In this document: positions 8,613-15,913 of the stretch, piece after piece
How the letters are laid out: each line of letters starts with the position of its first letter
Numbering within the stretch: the stretch's first letter is position 1
Assembly: GCF_900104095.1 (NCBI RefSeq)
Contig: NZ_FNJO01000015.1
Location: 95,945 to 159,944 of the forward strand
Length of the DNA stretch: 64,000 nt
DNA from: Ralstonia sp. 25mfcol4.1
GTDB lineage: Bacteria > Pseudomonadota > Gammaproteobacteria > Burkholderiales > Burkholderiaceae
Direction: 5' to 3'
Program-made: the position numbers and the translations under genes
Notes under the pieces: model-generated
Told to the model about the DNA's origin: nothing
Database searches by the model: none
Seen by the model: only the letters and a program-made list of their open reading frames with translations

Positions 8613-8754
8613 TCGGGGCTCTGGCCTGGGCGGGCGGCTGGCAGTGCCGGCCGTCCGCGACGTTTGAAGTATTCGCAAGATGCATGCATGGGCCGGCGAC
8701 GCACCGGCGCGGCAGGGGTCGACAGGAAACCGGGTAGTACGGGAACACAGCAAG

Positions 8755-9210
8755 ATGAACGCAAAACGACGAGATGTACTGCGGATGACCGCCGTACTGT
8801 CGCTGATGGCCGCCACCGGCCTGATCAGCGAGGCACAGGCCGCGGAATGGAACAAGACTGCCTTCGACGGCAAGAGCGTGGCCGACGTGATCAAGGCGCT
8901 GGGCGGCAGCGGCACCGAGAAGAGCAGCGCCATCACCTTCAACGCCCCGGACATCGCCGAAAACGGCGCCGTGGTGCCGGTGGCGGTAACCAGCAACATC
9001 CCGGATACCGAGCAGATCGCCATCCTGGTGGAAAAGAACCCGAACACGCTGGCGGCCGACTTCACGATCCCGGCCGGCACCGAGCCGTTCGTGTCCACGC
9101 GCGTGAAGATGGGCCAGACGTCGGTGGTGCATGCCGCGGTCAAGGCCGGCGGCAAGTGGTACGTGGCATCGAAGGAAATCAAGGTCACGCTGGGCGGCTG
9201 CGGCGGCTGA
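8755..9210 (+). CDS. soxY: Thiosulfate oxidation carrier protein SoxY
   Basis: A 151-residue protein. It has a twin-arginine-type signal (KRRDVLRM, Arg5-Arg6, then a hydrophobic run ending AQA-A near 29), fitting export of a folded SoxYZ complex. The C-terminus is G-G-C-G-G with Cys149, the swinging-arm cysteine to which thiosulfate and sulfur intermediates are covalently bound. ATG 8755 is the start that places the RR motif correctly. soxZ follows 64 bp later. Confidence 0.93.
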   Translation: MNAKRRDVLRMTAVLSLMAATGLISEAQAAEWNKTAFDGKSVADVIKALGGSGTEKSSAITFNAPDIAENGAVVPVAVTSNIPDTEQIAILVEKNPNTLAADFTIPAGTEPFVSTRVKMGQTSVVHAAVKAGGKWYVASKEIKVTLGGCGG

Positions 9211-9274
9211 GCGCCGCCCGGCCGTTGCACCGTTCGAGACCAGATTTCCAGATTACTGCTGACAGGAGAAGCAC

Positions 9275-9586
9275 ATGGCAGACCCGATGCGCGTTCGCGC
9301 CACTGAAAACGGCGGCGTCGTAGACGTCAAGATTCTGATGAAGCACGACATGGAAACCGGCCAGCGCAAGGATTCGGCCGGCAAGACCATTCCGGCCTGG
9401 CATATCCAGACCGTGGTGGCATCGTGCAAGGGCAAGGAAGTATTCCACGCGCAGTTCGGCGCGGCCGTGTCGAAGGACCCGTTCCTGAACTTCAAGTTCA
9501 AGGGCGGCGCCAAGGGCGACAAGGTCACCGTGACCTGGGTCGACAACCGCGGCGACAAGCGTACCGACGAAGCCACCATCGCCTGA
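9275..9586 (+). CDS. soxZ: Thiosulfate oxidation carrier complex protein SoxZ
   Basis: A 103-residue Ig-like beta-sandwich protein with no signal peptide. SoxZ is known to be exported piggy-back with SoxY. It begins MADPMRVRATENGG and contains the conserved HDMETGQRKDSAGKTIPAWHI and FNFKFKG-type segment. An AGGAGA SD precedes the ATG. With SoxY it forms the periplasmic carrier on which Sox enzymes act. Confidence 0.93.
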   Translation: MADPMRVRATENGGVVDVKILMKHDMETGQRKDSAGKTIPAWHIQTVVASCKGKEVFHAQFGAAVSKDPFLNFKFKGGAKGDKVTVTWVDNRGDKRTDEATIA

Positions 9587-9626
9587 TGGCCTGACACCGG
9601 CCTGATACGGGCGAAGGAGAAGCAGC

Positions 9627-10091
9627 ATGCGTCGAGCATTCATTCGTGCCACCGCGGCCCTGGCGGCCATCGGACTGTCCGCGAAGGCGGCGGCCCAGCA
9701 GGCCCCGGCCCCCACGTCCGCCGCGTCGGGCAAGGGCCGCGTCAAGGTGGTGTACCAGCTGTCGGACGGTATCGACCAGGCCGTGCGCGCCATGTCGAAC
9801 CTGCGCAACCACCTGAACGGGGCGCCCGACACGAAGATCGTGGTGGTGGCATTCGGCTATGGGGTGGACTTCCTGGTGGAGGGCGCCAAGGACGCGCGCG
9901 GCAACACGTTCGAGGCCGCGGTGGCGTCGCTGACGTCGTCGGGCGTGGAATTCCGCGCCTGCCGCAACACGCTGACCGCCCGGCGCATTTCCGAGCAGAG
10001 CCTGTTGATGGACGCCAAGGTGGTGCAGGCGGGCGTGGTGGAAATCGCGCGCCTGCAGTTCGACGAAGGCTACGCCTACATCAAGCCGTGA
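9627..10091 (+). CDS. Periplasmic DsrE-family protein in sox operon
   Basis: A 154-residue protein with an N-terminal signal peptide (MRRAFIRATAALAA, cleavage near AAA-QQ at 23). A DsrE/DsrF-like fold is suggested by RVKVVYQLSDGIDQAVRAM, IVVVAFGYGVDFLV and a late ASLTSSGVEFRACRNTL. The Cys in FRAC stands where DsrE-like proteins often carry a sulfur-binding cysteine. It is placed between soxZ and soxA with an AAGGAG SD. Cytoplasmic DsrE proteins are sulfur relays; the signal peptide here implies a periplasmic relative, perhaps binding sulfane sulfur. Function is inferred. Confidence 0.7.
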   Translation: MRRAFIRATAALAAIGLSAKAAAQQAPAPTSAASGKGRVKVVYQLSDGIDQAVRAMSNLRNHLNGAPDTKIVVVAFGYGVDFLVEGAKDARGNTFEAAVASLTSSGVEFRACRNTLTARRISEQSLLMDAKVVQAGVVEIARLQFDEGYAYIKP

Positions 10092-10229
10092 CGGACCGGG
10101 GCGGCCGCTGCGCATCGTCGCGGCCTGCCTGGGTTCACTGACAAGCCGTCCGGCAACGAGCCGCCGGACCCGCACAAGAAGGCCGTCCGCCCGCCAGCCA
10201 TGCGGCGCGATGGCGAGGAGAATCCCCCA

Positions 10230-11084
10230 ATGGTTACCGTGCGCAACATTCGCCGTCTGCGCCGCACCGTGGCCCCCGCGCTGGTGGCGCTGGGCGCCGT
10301 GGCGGCCGCCGTCACCGCGACGCTGTCCGGCCCCGCGCTGGCGCAGGACAACACCGCCGAGGAAATCGCCAAGTACCGCCAGATGCTGGCCGAAGGCAAT
10401 CCCGCCGAACTGTGGGAAGCGGCTGGCGAGGAACTGTGGAAAAAGCCCGCCGGCCCGAAGAACGCATCGCTGGAGCAATGCGACCTGGGCAAGGGCCCGG
10501 GCGTGACCAAGGGTGCCTACGCCGAGCTGCCGCGCTACTTCAAGGACGCCAACAAGGTGATGGACCTGGAGCAGCGCCTGGCTTACTGCCGCGTGACGCT
10601 GCAGGGCCTGACCCAGGAAGAGGCCACGAAGAACCCGTTCGCGTCGCAGGGCAAGCCGTCCGACATCGAGCGCCTGGCCGCCTTCCTGACCGGCGAATCG
10701 CGCGGCGTGAAGATGAACGTCCAGCTGGCGCACCCCGAGGAAAAGCGCGTCTACGCGCTGGGCCAGAAGATGTTCTTCTACCGTGCCGGCGCCTATGACT
10801 TTGCCTGCGCCACGTGCCACGCCGTGGACGGCCAGCGCATCCGCCTGCAGGACCTTCCGAACCTGATGACCCAGAAGGGCGCCCAGGCTGCATACACCAC
10901 CTGGCCCGCGTACCGCGTGTCGCAGGGCGAGGTCCGCACCATGCAGCACCGACTGTACGACTGCCTGCGCCAGCAGCGATTCCCCGAACCGGCCTACGGC
11001 TCCGACGTGATCACCGCCCTGACGATGTTCCTGGCGAAGAACGCCAACGGCGGCACGTACGACGGCCCGAACATGAAGCGCTGA
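10230..11084 (+). CDS. soxA: Sulfur oxidation c-type cytochrome SoxA (monoheme type)
   Basis: A 284-residue periplasmic protein with a signal peptide to about residue 39 (PALA-Q). A single heme site CATCH lies at 193-197. Cys245 in YDCLRQQRFPEP is the expected persulfide-bearing axial/active Cys. Cys84 and Cys120 match the disulfide pair of monoheme SoxA, which has lost the N-terminal heme of diheme forms. With SoxX it conjugates thiosulfate to SoxY Cys149. ATG 10230 is chosen because GAGGAG lies 9 nt upstream. Confidence 0.93.
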   Translation: MVTVRNIRRLRRTVAPALVALGAVAAAVTATLSGPALAQDNTAEEIAKYRQMLAEGNPAELWEAAGEELWKKPAGPKNASLEQCDLGKGPGVTKGAYAELPRYFKDANKVMDLEQRLAYCRVTLQGLTQEEATKNPFASQGKPSDIERLAAFLTGESRGVKMNVQLAHPEEKRVYALGQKMFFYRAGAYDFACATCHAVDGQRIRLQDLPNLMTQKGAQAAYTTWPAYRVSQGEVRTMQHRLYDCLRQQRFPEPAYGSDVITALTMFLAKNANGGTYDGPNMKR

Positions 11085-11102
11085 GCACCGGAGCAGAACA
11101 AT

Positions 11103-11759
11103 ATGAAGACACTCCATACGATGGCCGCCGCCGCACTGGTGCTGCTGGCCGCATCGGGCGCGCACGCGCAGACCGCCGCCAGGGGCGCCAAGGCCGACAA
11201 GCCGGTCAAGGTCACCGACGCCGACGTGCGCCAGATGATCGAATCGTCGTTTACATCGAAGGGCCCGGCCACGGTCGAGGGCGTGACCAATCAGGACGCC
11301 ACGCAGAAGGCCTGCAGCCAGTACCCGGACCGCCTGCACGTGCCCGCCGCCGTGGCGAAGAAGGTCGAGGCCGCCGAGCTGAAGCAGGTGAAGTACCCGG
11401 CCGACAACCAGTTCATCGGCGACTGGAAGGAAGGCGAAAAGATCGCCCAGAACGGCCGCGGCATGCAGTTCTCGGACCAGGCGGGCGCGCCCAACGGTGC
11501 CAACTGCTACGCCTGCCACCAGCTGACCAAGGCAGAGATCTCGTTCGGCAATATCGGCCCGTCGCTCTACCACTACGGCAAGCTGCGCGGCAATTCGCCG
11601 GACGTGGTGCGCTACACGTGGGGCAAGATCTGGGATTCGAACGCGTACAGCGCGTGCTCGAACATGCCACGGTTTGGCCACAAGGGCATCCTGACCGAAC
11701 AGCAGATCCGCGACGTCATGGCGCTGTTGCTGGACCCGGCATCCCCGGTCAACCAGTAA
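11103..11759 (+). CDS. soxX: Sulfur oxidation c-type cytochrome SoxX
   Basis: A 218-residue protein with a Sec signal (cleavage near AHA-Q at 22). One heme site CYACH lies at 135-139, with a likely axial Met188 in CSNMPRFGH. The roughly 100-residue segment before the heme domain is longer than in the smallest SoxX proteins. It pairs with SoxA encoded 18 bp upstream to form the heterodimeric thiosulfate-conjugating cytochrome. Cys71 and Cys185 are extra cysteines. Confidence 0.92.
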   Translation: MKTLHTMAAAALVLLAASGAHAQTAARGAKADKPVKVTDADVRQMIESSFTSKGPATVEGVTNQDATQKACSQYPDRLHVPAAVAKKVEAAELKQVKYPADNQFIGDWKEGEKIAQNGRGMQFSDQAGAPNGANCYACHQLTKAEISFGNIGPSLYHYGKLRGNSPDVVRYTWGKIWDSNAYSACSNMPRFGHKGILTEQQIRDVMALLLDPASPVNQ

Positions 11760-11766
11760 GGGCGGC

Positions 11767-12261
11767 ATGATGCGGGCGTGGCGCGTGGCGACGATATGGC
11801 TGCTGGCTGTGCTTGGCATGGCCAGCGCGCTCGCCCGTGCCGCCGAGGTGGGCGACACCATCCACCTGCCCGATGTCAGACTGCTCGACGGCCGCACGGT
11901 GCCTGCCTCGCAATGGGCGGGCAAGCCGGTGGTGATCGAGTTCTGGGCGTCGTGGTGCCCGTTCTGCGCGCTGCAGAACCCGCGGCTGCAGGCGCTCCAC
12001 GACAAGACGCGCGGCACGACACTGCAGGTGCTGACCATCAGCATCGACAAGCAGCCGCAAGACGCCGTGGCGTACCTGAAGCAGCGCGGCTACACCTTCC
12101 CCGCGGCGATGGATTCCGACGCGCTGCGCCGCGCATTTGGCGCACGCAAGGGCCTGCCCGAGCTGTACGTGCTGGACGGGCAAGGACGCGTGGTGCAGAA
12201 GGAAGTCGGCGAGATGATCGACGACGACGTGGCCGCGCTGGCACGCTACGGCAAGCCCTGA
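11767..12261 (+). CDS. TlpA/SoxW-like periplasmic thioredoxin
   Basis: A 164-residue thioredoxin-fold protein with a signal/anchor helix (about 5-24). The active site W-C-P-F-C has Cys64 and Cys67, and the cis-Pro region is KGLPELYVLDG. It starts 7 bp after soxX, so it is co-transcribed. Thioredoxins in sox operons (SoxW/SoxS) keep SoxYZ cysteines reduced or assist cytochrome c maturation. Which of the two applies cannot be told from sequence. Confidence 0.82.
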   Translation: MMRAWRVATIWLLAVLGMASALARAAEVGDTIHLPDVRLLDGRTVPASQWAGKPVVIEFWASWCPFCALQNPRLQALHDKTRGTTLQVLTISIDKQPQDAVAYLKQRGYTFPAAMDSDALRRAFGARKGLPELYVLDGQGRVVQKEVGEMIDDDVAALARYGKP

Positions 12262-12294
12262 GCCGGCGCGCCGGCGAATCAAACGGATAACAGC

Positions 12295-14019
12295 ATGAAC
12301 CGACGCGAGTTCCTGCAGGTGCTGGCCGTGGCCGGCGCCGGAGGCATGACGTTCCCCGGCGGCGACGCCCAGGCGGCCCAGGCCGCTGCGCGCCTCTATG
12401 ACGTGCCGCGCTTCGGCAACGTCCACCTGCTGCACTTCACCGATTGCCACGCGCAGTTGCGACCCGTGCATTTCCGCGAGCCGAACGTGAACCTGGGCGT
12501 GGCCGAGTGGGCCGGCAAGCCGCCGCATCTGGTGGGCGACGCATTCCTGCGCCAGTACGGCATCGCGCCGGGCAGCGCCACCGCGCACGCGTTCACCTGT
12601 CTGGATTTCGCGGAAGCGGCGCGCCGCTACGGCAAGGTGGGCGGGTTTGCCCATCTGTCGACCCTGATCCAGCGGATGAAGGCCAGCCGGCCCGGCGCCC
12701 TGCTGCTGGACGGCGGCGATACCTGGCAGGGATCGGCCACGGCGCTGTGGACCAGGGGGCAGGACATGGTCGATGCGGCGCTGCAGCTTGGGGTCGATGT
12801 GATGACGCCGCACTGGGAAATGACGCTCGGCGCGGATCGCGTGAAGCAGATCGTCGACAACGACTTCAAGGGCAAGGTGGCGTTCCTGGCCCAGAACGTG
12901 AAGACCAGCGACTTCGGCGACCCGGTCTTCGATCCTTACGTGATTCGCGAGATAAATGGTGTGCCCGTGGCCATCATCGGCCAGGCGTTTCCGTACACGC
13001 CCATCGCCAACCCGCGCTACCTGGTGCCGGACTGGACCTTCGGCATCCAGGAAGAGAACCTGCAGCAGGTGATCGACGAGGTGCGCGGCAAGGGCGGCAA
13101 GGTGGTGGTGCTGCTGTCGCACAACGGCATGGATGTCGACCTGAAGCTGGCGTCGCGTGTGCGCGGGCTCGACGCCATCCTGGGCGGACACACCCACGAC
13201 GGCGTGCCCGCCCCGGTGCCTGTGAAAAACGCCGGCGGGGTCACGCTGGTGACCAATGCCGGGTCCAACGGCAAGTTCCTGGGTGTGCTGGACTTCGACG
13301 TGCGCAACGGCAAGGTGACCGACTTCCGCTACAAGCTGCTACCGGTCTTCGCCAACTACCTACCGGCCGATCCGGCGATGAACAAGCTGATCCAGAAGGT
13401 GCGCGCACCCTACGAGAACAAGCTGGGCGAAGTGCTGGCCGTGAATCGCGGCCTGCTGTACCGGCGCGGTAACTTCAATGGCACTTTCGACCAGCTGATC
13501 CTGGATGGCCTGATGGCCGTGCAAGACGCCCAGATCGCATTTTCGCCAGGTTTCCGCTGGGGCACGACACTGCTGCCGGGAGAGCACATCACGATGGAAG
13601 CGCTGATGGACCAGACCGCCATCACGTACCCGTACACCACCGTGACACCGATGACGGGCGAGACGATCAAGACCATCCTCGAAGACGTGGCCGACAACCT
13701 GTTCAACCCCGATCCGTACTACCAGCAGGGCGGCGACATGGTGCGCGTGGGCGGCCTGCAATACACGATCGACCCCAACCAGCCGATCGGCAAACGCATC
13801 ACCGACATGCGCCTGGCCGGCCAGCCGGTGGACGCCGGCAAGACCTACAAGGTAGCCGGCTGGGCGCCGGTTTCGGAAGACGCCCGCCAGACCGGCGGCC
13901 CCCCGATCTGGGACGTGATGGCCCAGTGGCTGCGCGCCGCCAAGGAAGTTAGCGCCCGCCCACTGAACCTGCCCACCGTGCGCGGCATGGACGGCAATCC
14001 CGGCATGGCAGCAACCTGA
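12295..14019 (+). CDS. soxB: Thiosulfohydrolase SoxB
   Basis: A 574-residue dimetal hydrolase of the 5'-nucleotidase superfamily. The Tat signal N-R-R-E-F-L-Q opens the protein. Metal ligands are seen in FTDCHAQLRP (Asp50, His52), DGGDTWQGSA (Asp142), LLSHNGMDVD and GGHTHDG. MTPHWEMTLG replaces the NHEF of nucleotidases, as is typical of SoxB. A C-terminal nucleotidase domain (about 370-560) follows. SoxB releases sulfate from SoxY-bound thiosulfonate in the periplasm. It is the last sox gene of the run; the tRNA promoter follows within 35 bp and no clear terminator is visible. Confidence 0.95.
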   Translation: MNRREFLQVLAVAGAGGMTFPGGDAQAAQAAARLYDVPRFGNVHLLHFTDCHAQLRPVHFREPNVNLGVAEWAGKPPHLVGDAFLRQYGIAPGSATAHAFTCLDFAEAARRYGKVGGFAHLSTLIQRMKASRPGALLLDGGDTWQGSATALWTRGQDMVDAALQLGVDVMTPHWEMTLGADRVKQIVDNDFKGKVAFLAQNVKTSDFGDPVFDPYVIREINGVPVAIIGQAFPYTPIANPRYLVPDWTFGIQEENLQQVIDEVRGKGGKVVVLLSHNGMDVDLKLASRVRGLDAILGGHTHDGVPAPVPVKNAGGVTLVTNAGSNGKFLGVLDFDVRNGKVTDFRYKLLPVFANYLPADPAMNKLIQKVRAPYENKLGEVLAVNRGLLYRRGNFNGTFDQLILDGLMAVQDAQIAFSPGFRWGTTLLPGEHITMEALMDQTAITYPYTTVTPMTGETIKTILEDVADNLFNPDPYYQQGGDMVRVGGLQYTIDPNQPIGKRITDMRLAGQPVDAGKTYKVAGWAPVSEDARQTGGPPIWDVMAQWLRAAKEVSARPLNLPTVRGMDGNPGMAAT

Positions 14020-14049
14020 AACGCGGCCCAAAGTGTTGGTTCGAAGCGA

Positions 14050-14079
14050 TTGAAAGGCCGCTCGCGATTCGGCTACAAT
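14050..14079 (+). promoter_or_regulatory. Sigma-70 promoter of tRNA-Ala
   Basis: A -35 hexamer TTGAAA (14050-14055) and a -10 TACAAT (14074-14079) are separated by 18 bp. The tRNA begins 11 bp after the -10 box, so the transcript would start a few bases before the mature 5' end. Confidence 0.75.
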
Positions 14080-14089
14080 CAGTCGCGAC

Positions 14090-14165
14090 GGGCCGATAGC
14101 TCAGCTGGGAGAGCGCTGCGTTCGCAATGCAGAGGTCGGGAGTTCGATCCTCCTTCGGTCCACCA
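14090..14165 (+). tRNA. tRNA-Ala (anticodon CGC)
   Basis: A 76-nt cloverleaf is drawable by eye. The 7-bp acceptor pairs GGGCCGA with TCGGTCC (one G-U), and the D-arm is GCTC/GAGC. The anticodon stem CTGCG/TGCAG carries the loop TTCGCAA, giving CGC after U33, and the T-stem GGGAG/CTCCT has loop TTCGATC. A73 is followed by an encoded CCA. It reads GCG codons, which are common in this high-GC genome. It directly precedes a lower-GC cassette. Confidence 0.95.
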
Positions 14166-14178
14166 GGATTTTCCTTGT

Positions 14179-14218
14179 AAAACAACGCACTACGTCGAAA
14201 GATGTGGCGCGTTGTTTT
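14179..14218 (+). terminator. Terminator downstream of tRNA-Ala
   Basis: A perfect 10-bp inverted repeat, AAAACAACGC and GCGTTGTTTT, encloses a 20-nt loop; GCTTTTG follows. The right arm itself supplies the T-rich end. It lies 13 nt after the tRNA CCA and should end the tRNA transcript, so the cassette genes need their own promoter somewhere in 14219-14345. Confidence 0.65.
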
Positions 14219-14358
14219 GCTTTTGGGGGCTGGAGCTTCTGAAGGCCCAGCCCTTGCCTGGATATTCCTCCGCTCAAGCAGTTTCGTATCGATCCGATTG
14301 TTCGCTGGAGCGCAATGCGTCCAAATGCTCGCTTGAATCCTCGAAAGGAGGACGCGTG

Positions 14359-14403
14359 ATGAGCAAACGAAACGTTACGGCAGCGACGGAGTCTCGAGCA
14401 TGA
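14359..14403 (+). CDS. 14-codon leader mini-ORF overlapping the PAAR start
   Basis: The frame ATG AGC AAA ... GCA TGA encodes MSKRNVTAATESRA. It has the strongest ribosome-binding site of the region, AGGAGG at 14346-14351, 7 nt before its ATG. Its TGA (14401-14403) overlaps the ATG of the PAAR gene (14400) in an ATGA arrangement. This suggests translational coupling of the effector genes to the leader. The frame is open upstream through the tRNA gene, so it could instead be a remnant tail. No homologue is recognised. Confidence 0.35.
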   Translation: MSKRNVTAATESRA

Positions 14404-14960
14404 TGCGCAGGATTGCGGTGGTTGGCGACCGCCTCGCGCCACAGGGAGGACAGCTATCGGATAGTTCGAGTCCCCCAGTCTTCTTCCATGGCCACCAACT
14501 CGCCCTGATTGGTGGCAAAGCTTACTGCGAAGGCTGCGATAGCGTGGGAACCATTTGCAAGACCGGAAGCCCGCGCCGAATGTGGTTCATGGGTGAAGTC
14601 GCGCTGGATGGCGATCGGGTCCTTTGCCAATGCAAGACCCGGCCGCGCATCGTTGCCCAACTGGCTGGCGAAGTCTGGTACGACGACGCAGCCGAAGCGA
14701 ACGGGCCGGTCGCGTCGAAGCCCGTTGTCCTCACGAACGCAGCCGAGACCTTCGACGAACTCGTGATTGCTATTTCGCCGACCGGGCCGGTAGCGGACTA
14801 TCCATACTTTGTTGAAACATCCGAGGGCCAGAGCCAGTTCGGATACACAGATGCGCACGGGCAGTTGCCACGCGTTGCCACGGATGCACCAGGCTCAATC
14901 ACAGTGTACTGGGGGGATGAGGCGTTGGCTAAGCGGCATGGGAACGGCGATGCCAAATAA
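14400..14960 (+). CDS. PAAR-domain protein with C-terminal extension (type VI secretion spike tip/adaptor)
   Basis: A 186-residue protein. The first 90 or so residues look like a PAAR domain: IAVVGDRL, VFFHGHQLALIGGKAYCEGC, TICKTGSPRR, EVALDGDRVLCQC. The His and Cys residues are suited to the zinc site at the tip. Residues about 105-180 form an unannotated extension rich in beta-type sequence (FGYTDAHGQLPRV, ITVYWGDEAL). PAAR proteins cap the VgrG spike of type VI secretion and link effectors to it. ATG 14400 has GGAG 8 nt upstream and overlaps the mini-ORF stop; ATG 14403 is also possible. It overlaps the Tae4-like gene by 11 bp. GC is visibly lower than in soxB. Confidence 0.78.
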   Translation: MMRRIAVVGDRLAPQGGQLSDSSSPPVFFHGHQLALIGGKAYCEGCDSVGTICKTGSPRRMWFMGEVALDGDRVLCQCKTRPRIVAQLAGEVWYDDAAEANGPVASKPVVLTNAAETFDELVIAISPTGPVADYPYFVETSEGQSQFGYTDAHGQLPRVATDAPGSITVYWGDEALAKRHGNGDAK

Positions 14961-15534
14961 AAGCAATCGCCTGCCCACCAACACCACAGCGCAATCCAGG
15001 GCCGAGGTTCAACTTAAGGTTGTGACCTTCTCGGAACTGTGGTCGGCATACCCTAGAATATCCCCCGTGTGCAAAGACCCCGCAACGGGCAAGGCCGCGT
15101 TTTCGGACGAGTGCGCTATCCGCGTAGGTGCATGTCTCGCCGCGGTCGGCATTACCAACAAGTCGTTCAAGGGCGCCCGCTGCTGGTTCAAGGACCATCC
15201 GCGCGCACATATGCTACGAGCTGAAGAGGTCGCAAACTGGTTGCAGCAAAGGCCGTTCGCCGGATGTCCCAAGCCTATCGATATGACAGGCAAGGATTGG
15301 GTTTCGAAGGCGCAGGGTAAAACTGGCCTCATTTTCTTTAAGGACTATTGGCTGCGAAACGGAGAAAGCAGTCCGACGGGCGACCATATCGATTTGTGGA
15401 ATGGCGAACGACTGACAGCGGTCTCCTGGCGGGGGCGCGTGAACAACTTCATGCGCTTCACGGTAGGCGCCGGCGCCCTCTGGTATTCGGATCTGGCGAA
15501 TGCCAAAAGGATTCTGTTTTGGCCAATCTCATGA
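14950..15534 (+). CDS. tae4: Tae4-like type VI secretion amidase effector
   Basis: A 194-residue protein matching the Tae4 family of peptidoglycan amidases, which cleave the D,L-peptide bond in the stem peptide of rival cells. Tae4 hallmarks are visible: FSELWSAYP (27-35), FSDECAIRVGACL with nucleophile Cys55, HMLRAEEVANWLQ (87-99) and GDHIDLWNG with catalytic His146 and Asp148 nearby. There is no signal peptide, as expected for a VI-type effector. The start at 14950 overlaps the PAAR gene by 11 bp (ATG 14938 is an alternative). The stop overlaps the next gene as ATGA. Extra cysteines at 77 and 106 could form a disulfide. Confidence 0.85.
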   Translation: MPNKSNRLPTNTTAQSRAEVQLKVVTFSELWSAYPRISPVCKDPATGKAAFSDECAIRVGACLAAVGITNKSFKGARCWFKDHPRAHMLRAEEVANWLQQRPFAGCPKPIDMTGKDWVSKAQGKTGLIFFKDYWLRNGESSPTGDHIDLWNGERLTAVSWRGRVNNFMRFTVGAGALWYSDLANAKRILFWPIS

Positions 15535-15848
15535 GAGGCCTTTTCCGCCTCGTGGGTGGCAGTATGGCCGGCGGACTTCTTGGCGGCTTGGGAGGCCTCA
15601 TTGCAGCACAGGCGGTGCCAATATGCGGCGAAGACTGCTTCGCATTTTCGGCCGGCCTCATCGTTGGAGGCGCCATCGCGGGGGTGTGCAGTTTTCCCCT
15701 GACCTATACATTGGCCCGAGCCATGGGTTGGCGCCGATCTGCCGTTTTCTTTCTCGTGTTTGCCGTTGTGACCGTCGCGGGGGCAAGATGGGCAACGCTA
15801 CATCATTATTCGCGCGTACATGATCCGCAGGAATCGGCCGGTAAATGA
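15531..15848 (+). CDS. Small membrane protein, candidate immunity protein for the Tae4-like amidase
   Basis: A 105-residue protein with three hydrophobic segments (about 8-28, 40-60, 70-88). A short Cys-containing loop (VPICGEDCF) separates the first two, and the tail is polar. Its ATG overlaps the amidase stop by 4 bp (ATGA), so the two are translationally coupled, the usual arrangement of an effector and its immunity gene. Known Tai4 immunity proteins are soluble periplasmic dimers; this one does not resemble them. Immunity function is inferred from position only. It could instead be an unrelated passenger. Confidence 0.6.
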   Translation: MRGLFRLVGGSMAGGLLGGLGGLIAAQAVPICGEDCFAFSAGLIVGGAIAGVCSFPLTYTLARAMGWRRSAVFFLVFAVVTVAGARWATLHHYSRVHDPQESAGK

Positions 15849-15913
15849 GACGGCGCCCCGGAACCCCAGGAAATGCTACCGTTCCACCTATCGCCCACCA
15901 TCCTTTGCCGTCC

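Noticed and set aside
9525..12050. 841-residue minus-strand open frame opposite the sox genes
   Set aside because: It is an antisense shadow of dsrE-like, soxA, soxX and thioredoxin genes, which have clear motifs and ribosome sites. High GC keeps opposite frames open.
14090..15848. Integrated island with attachment repeats derived from the tRNA-Ala 3' end
   Set aside because: I looked for a copy of the tRNA 3' end near the cassette's right border and found none, and there is no integrase. Acquisition is still likely but the att model is unsupported.
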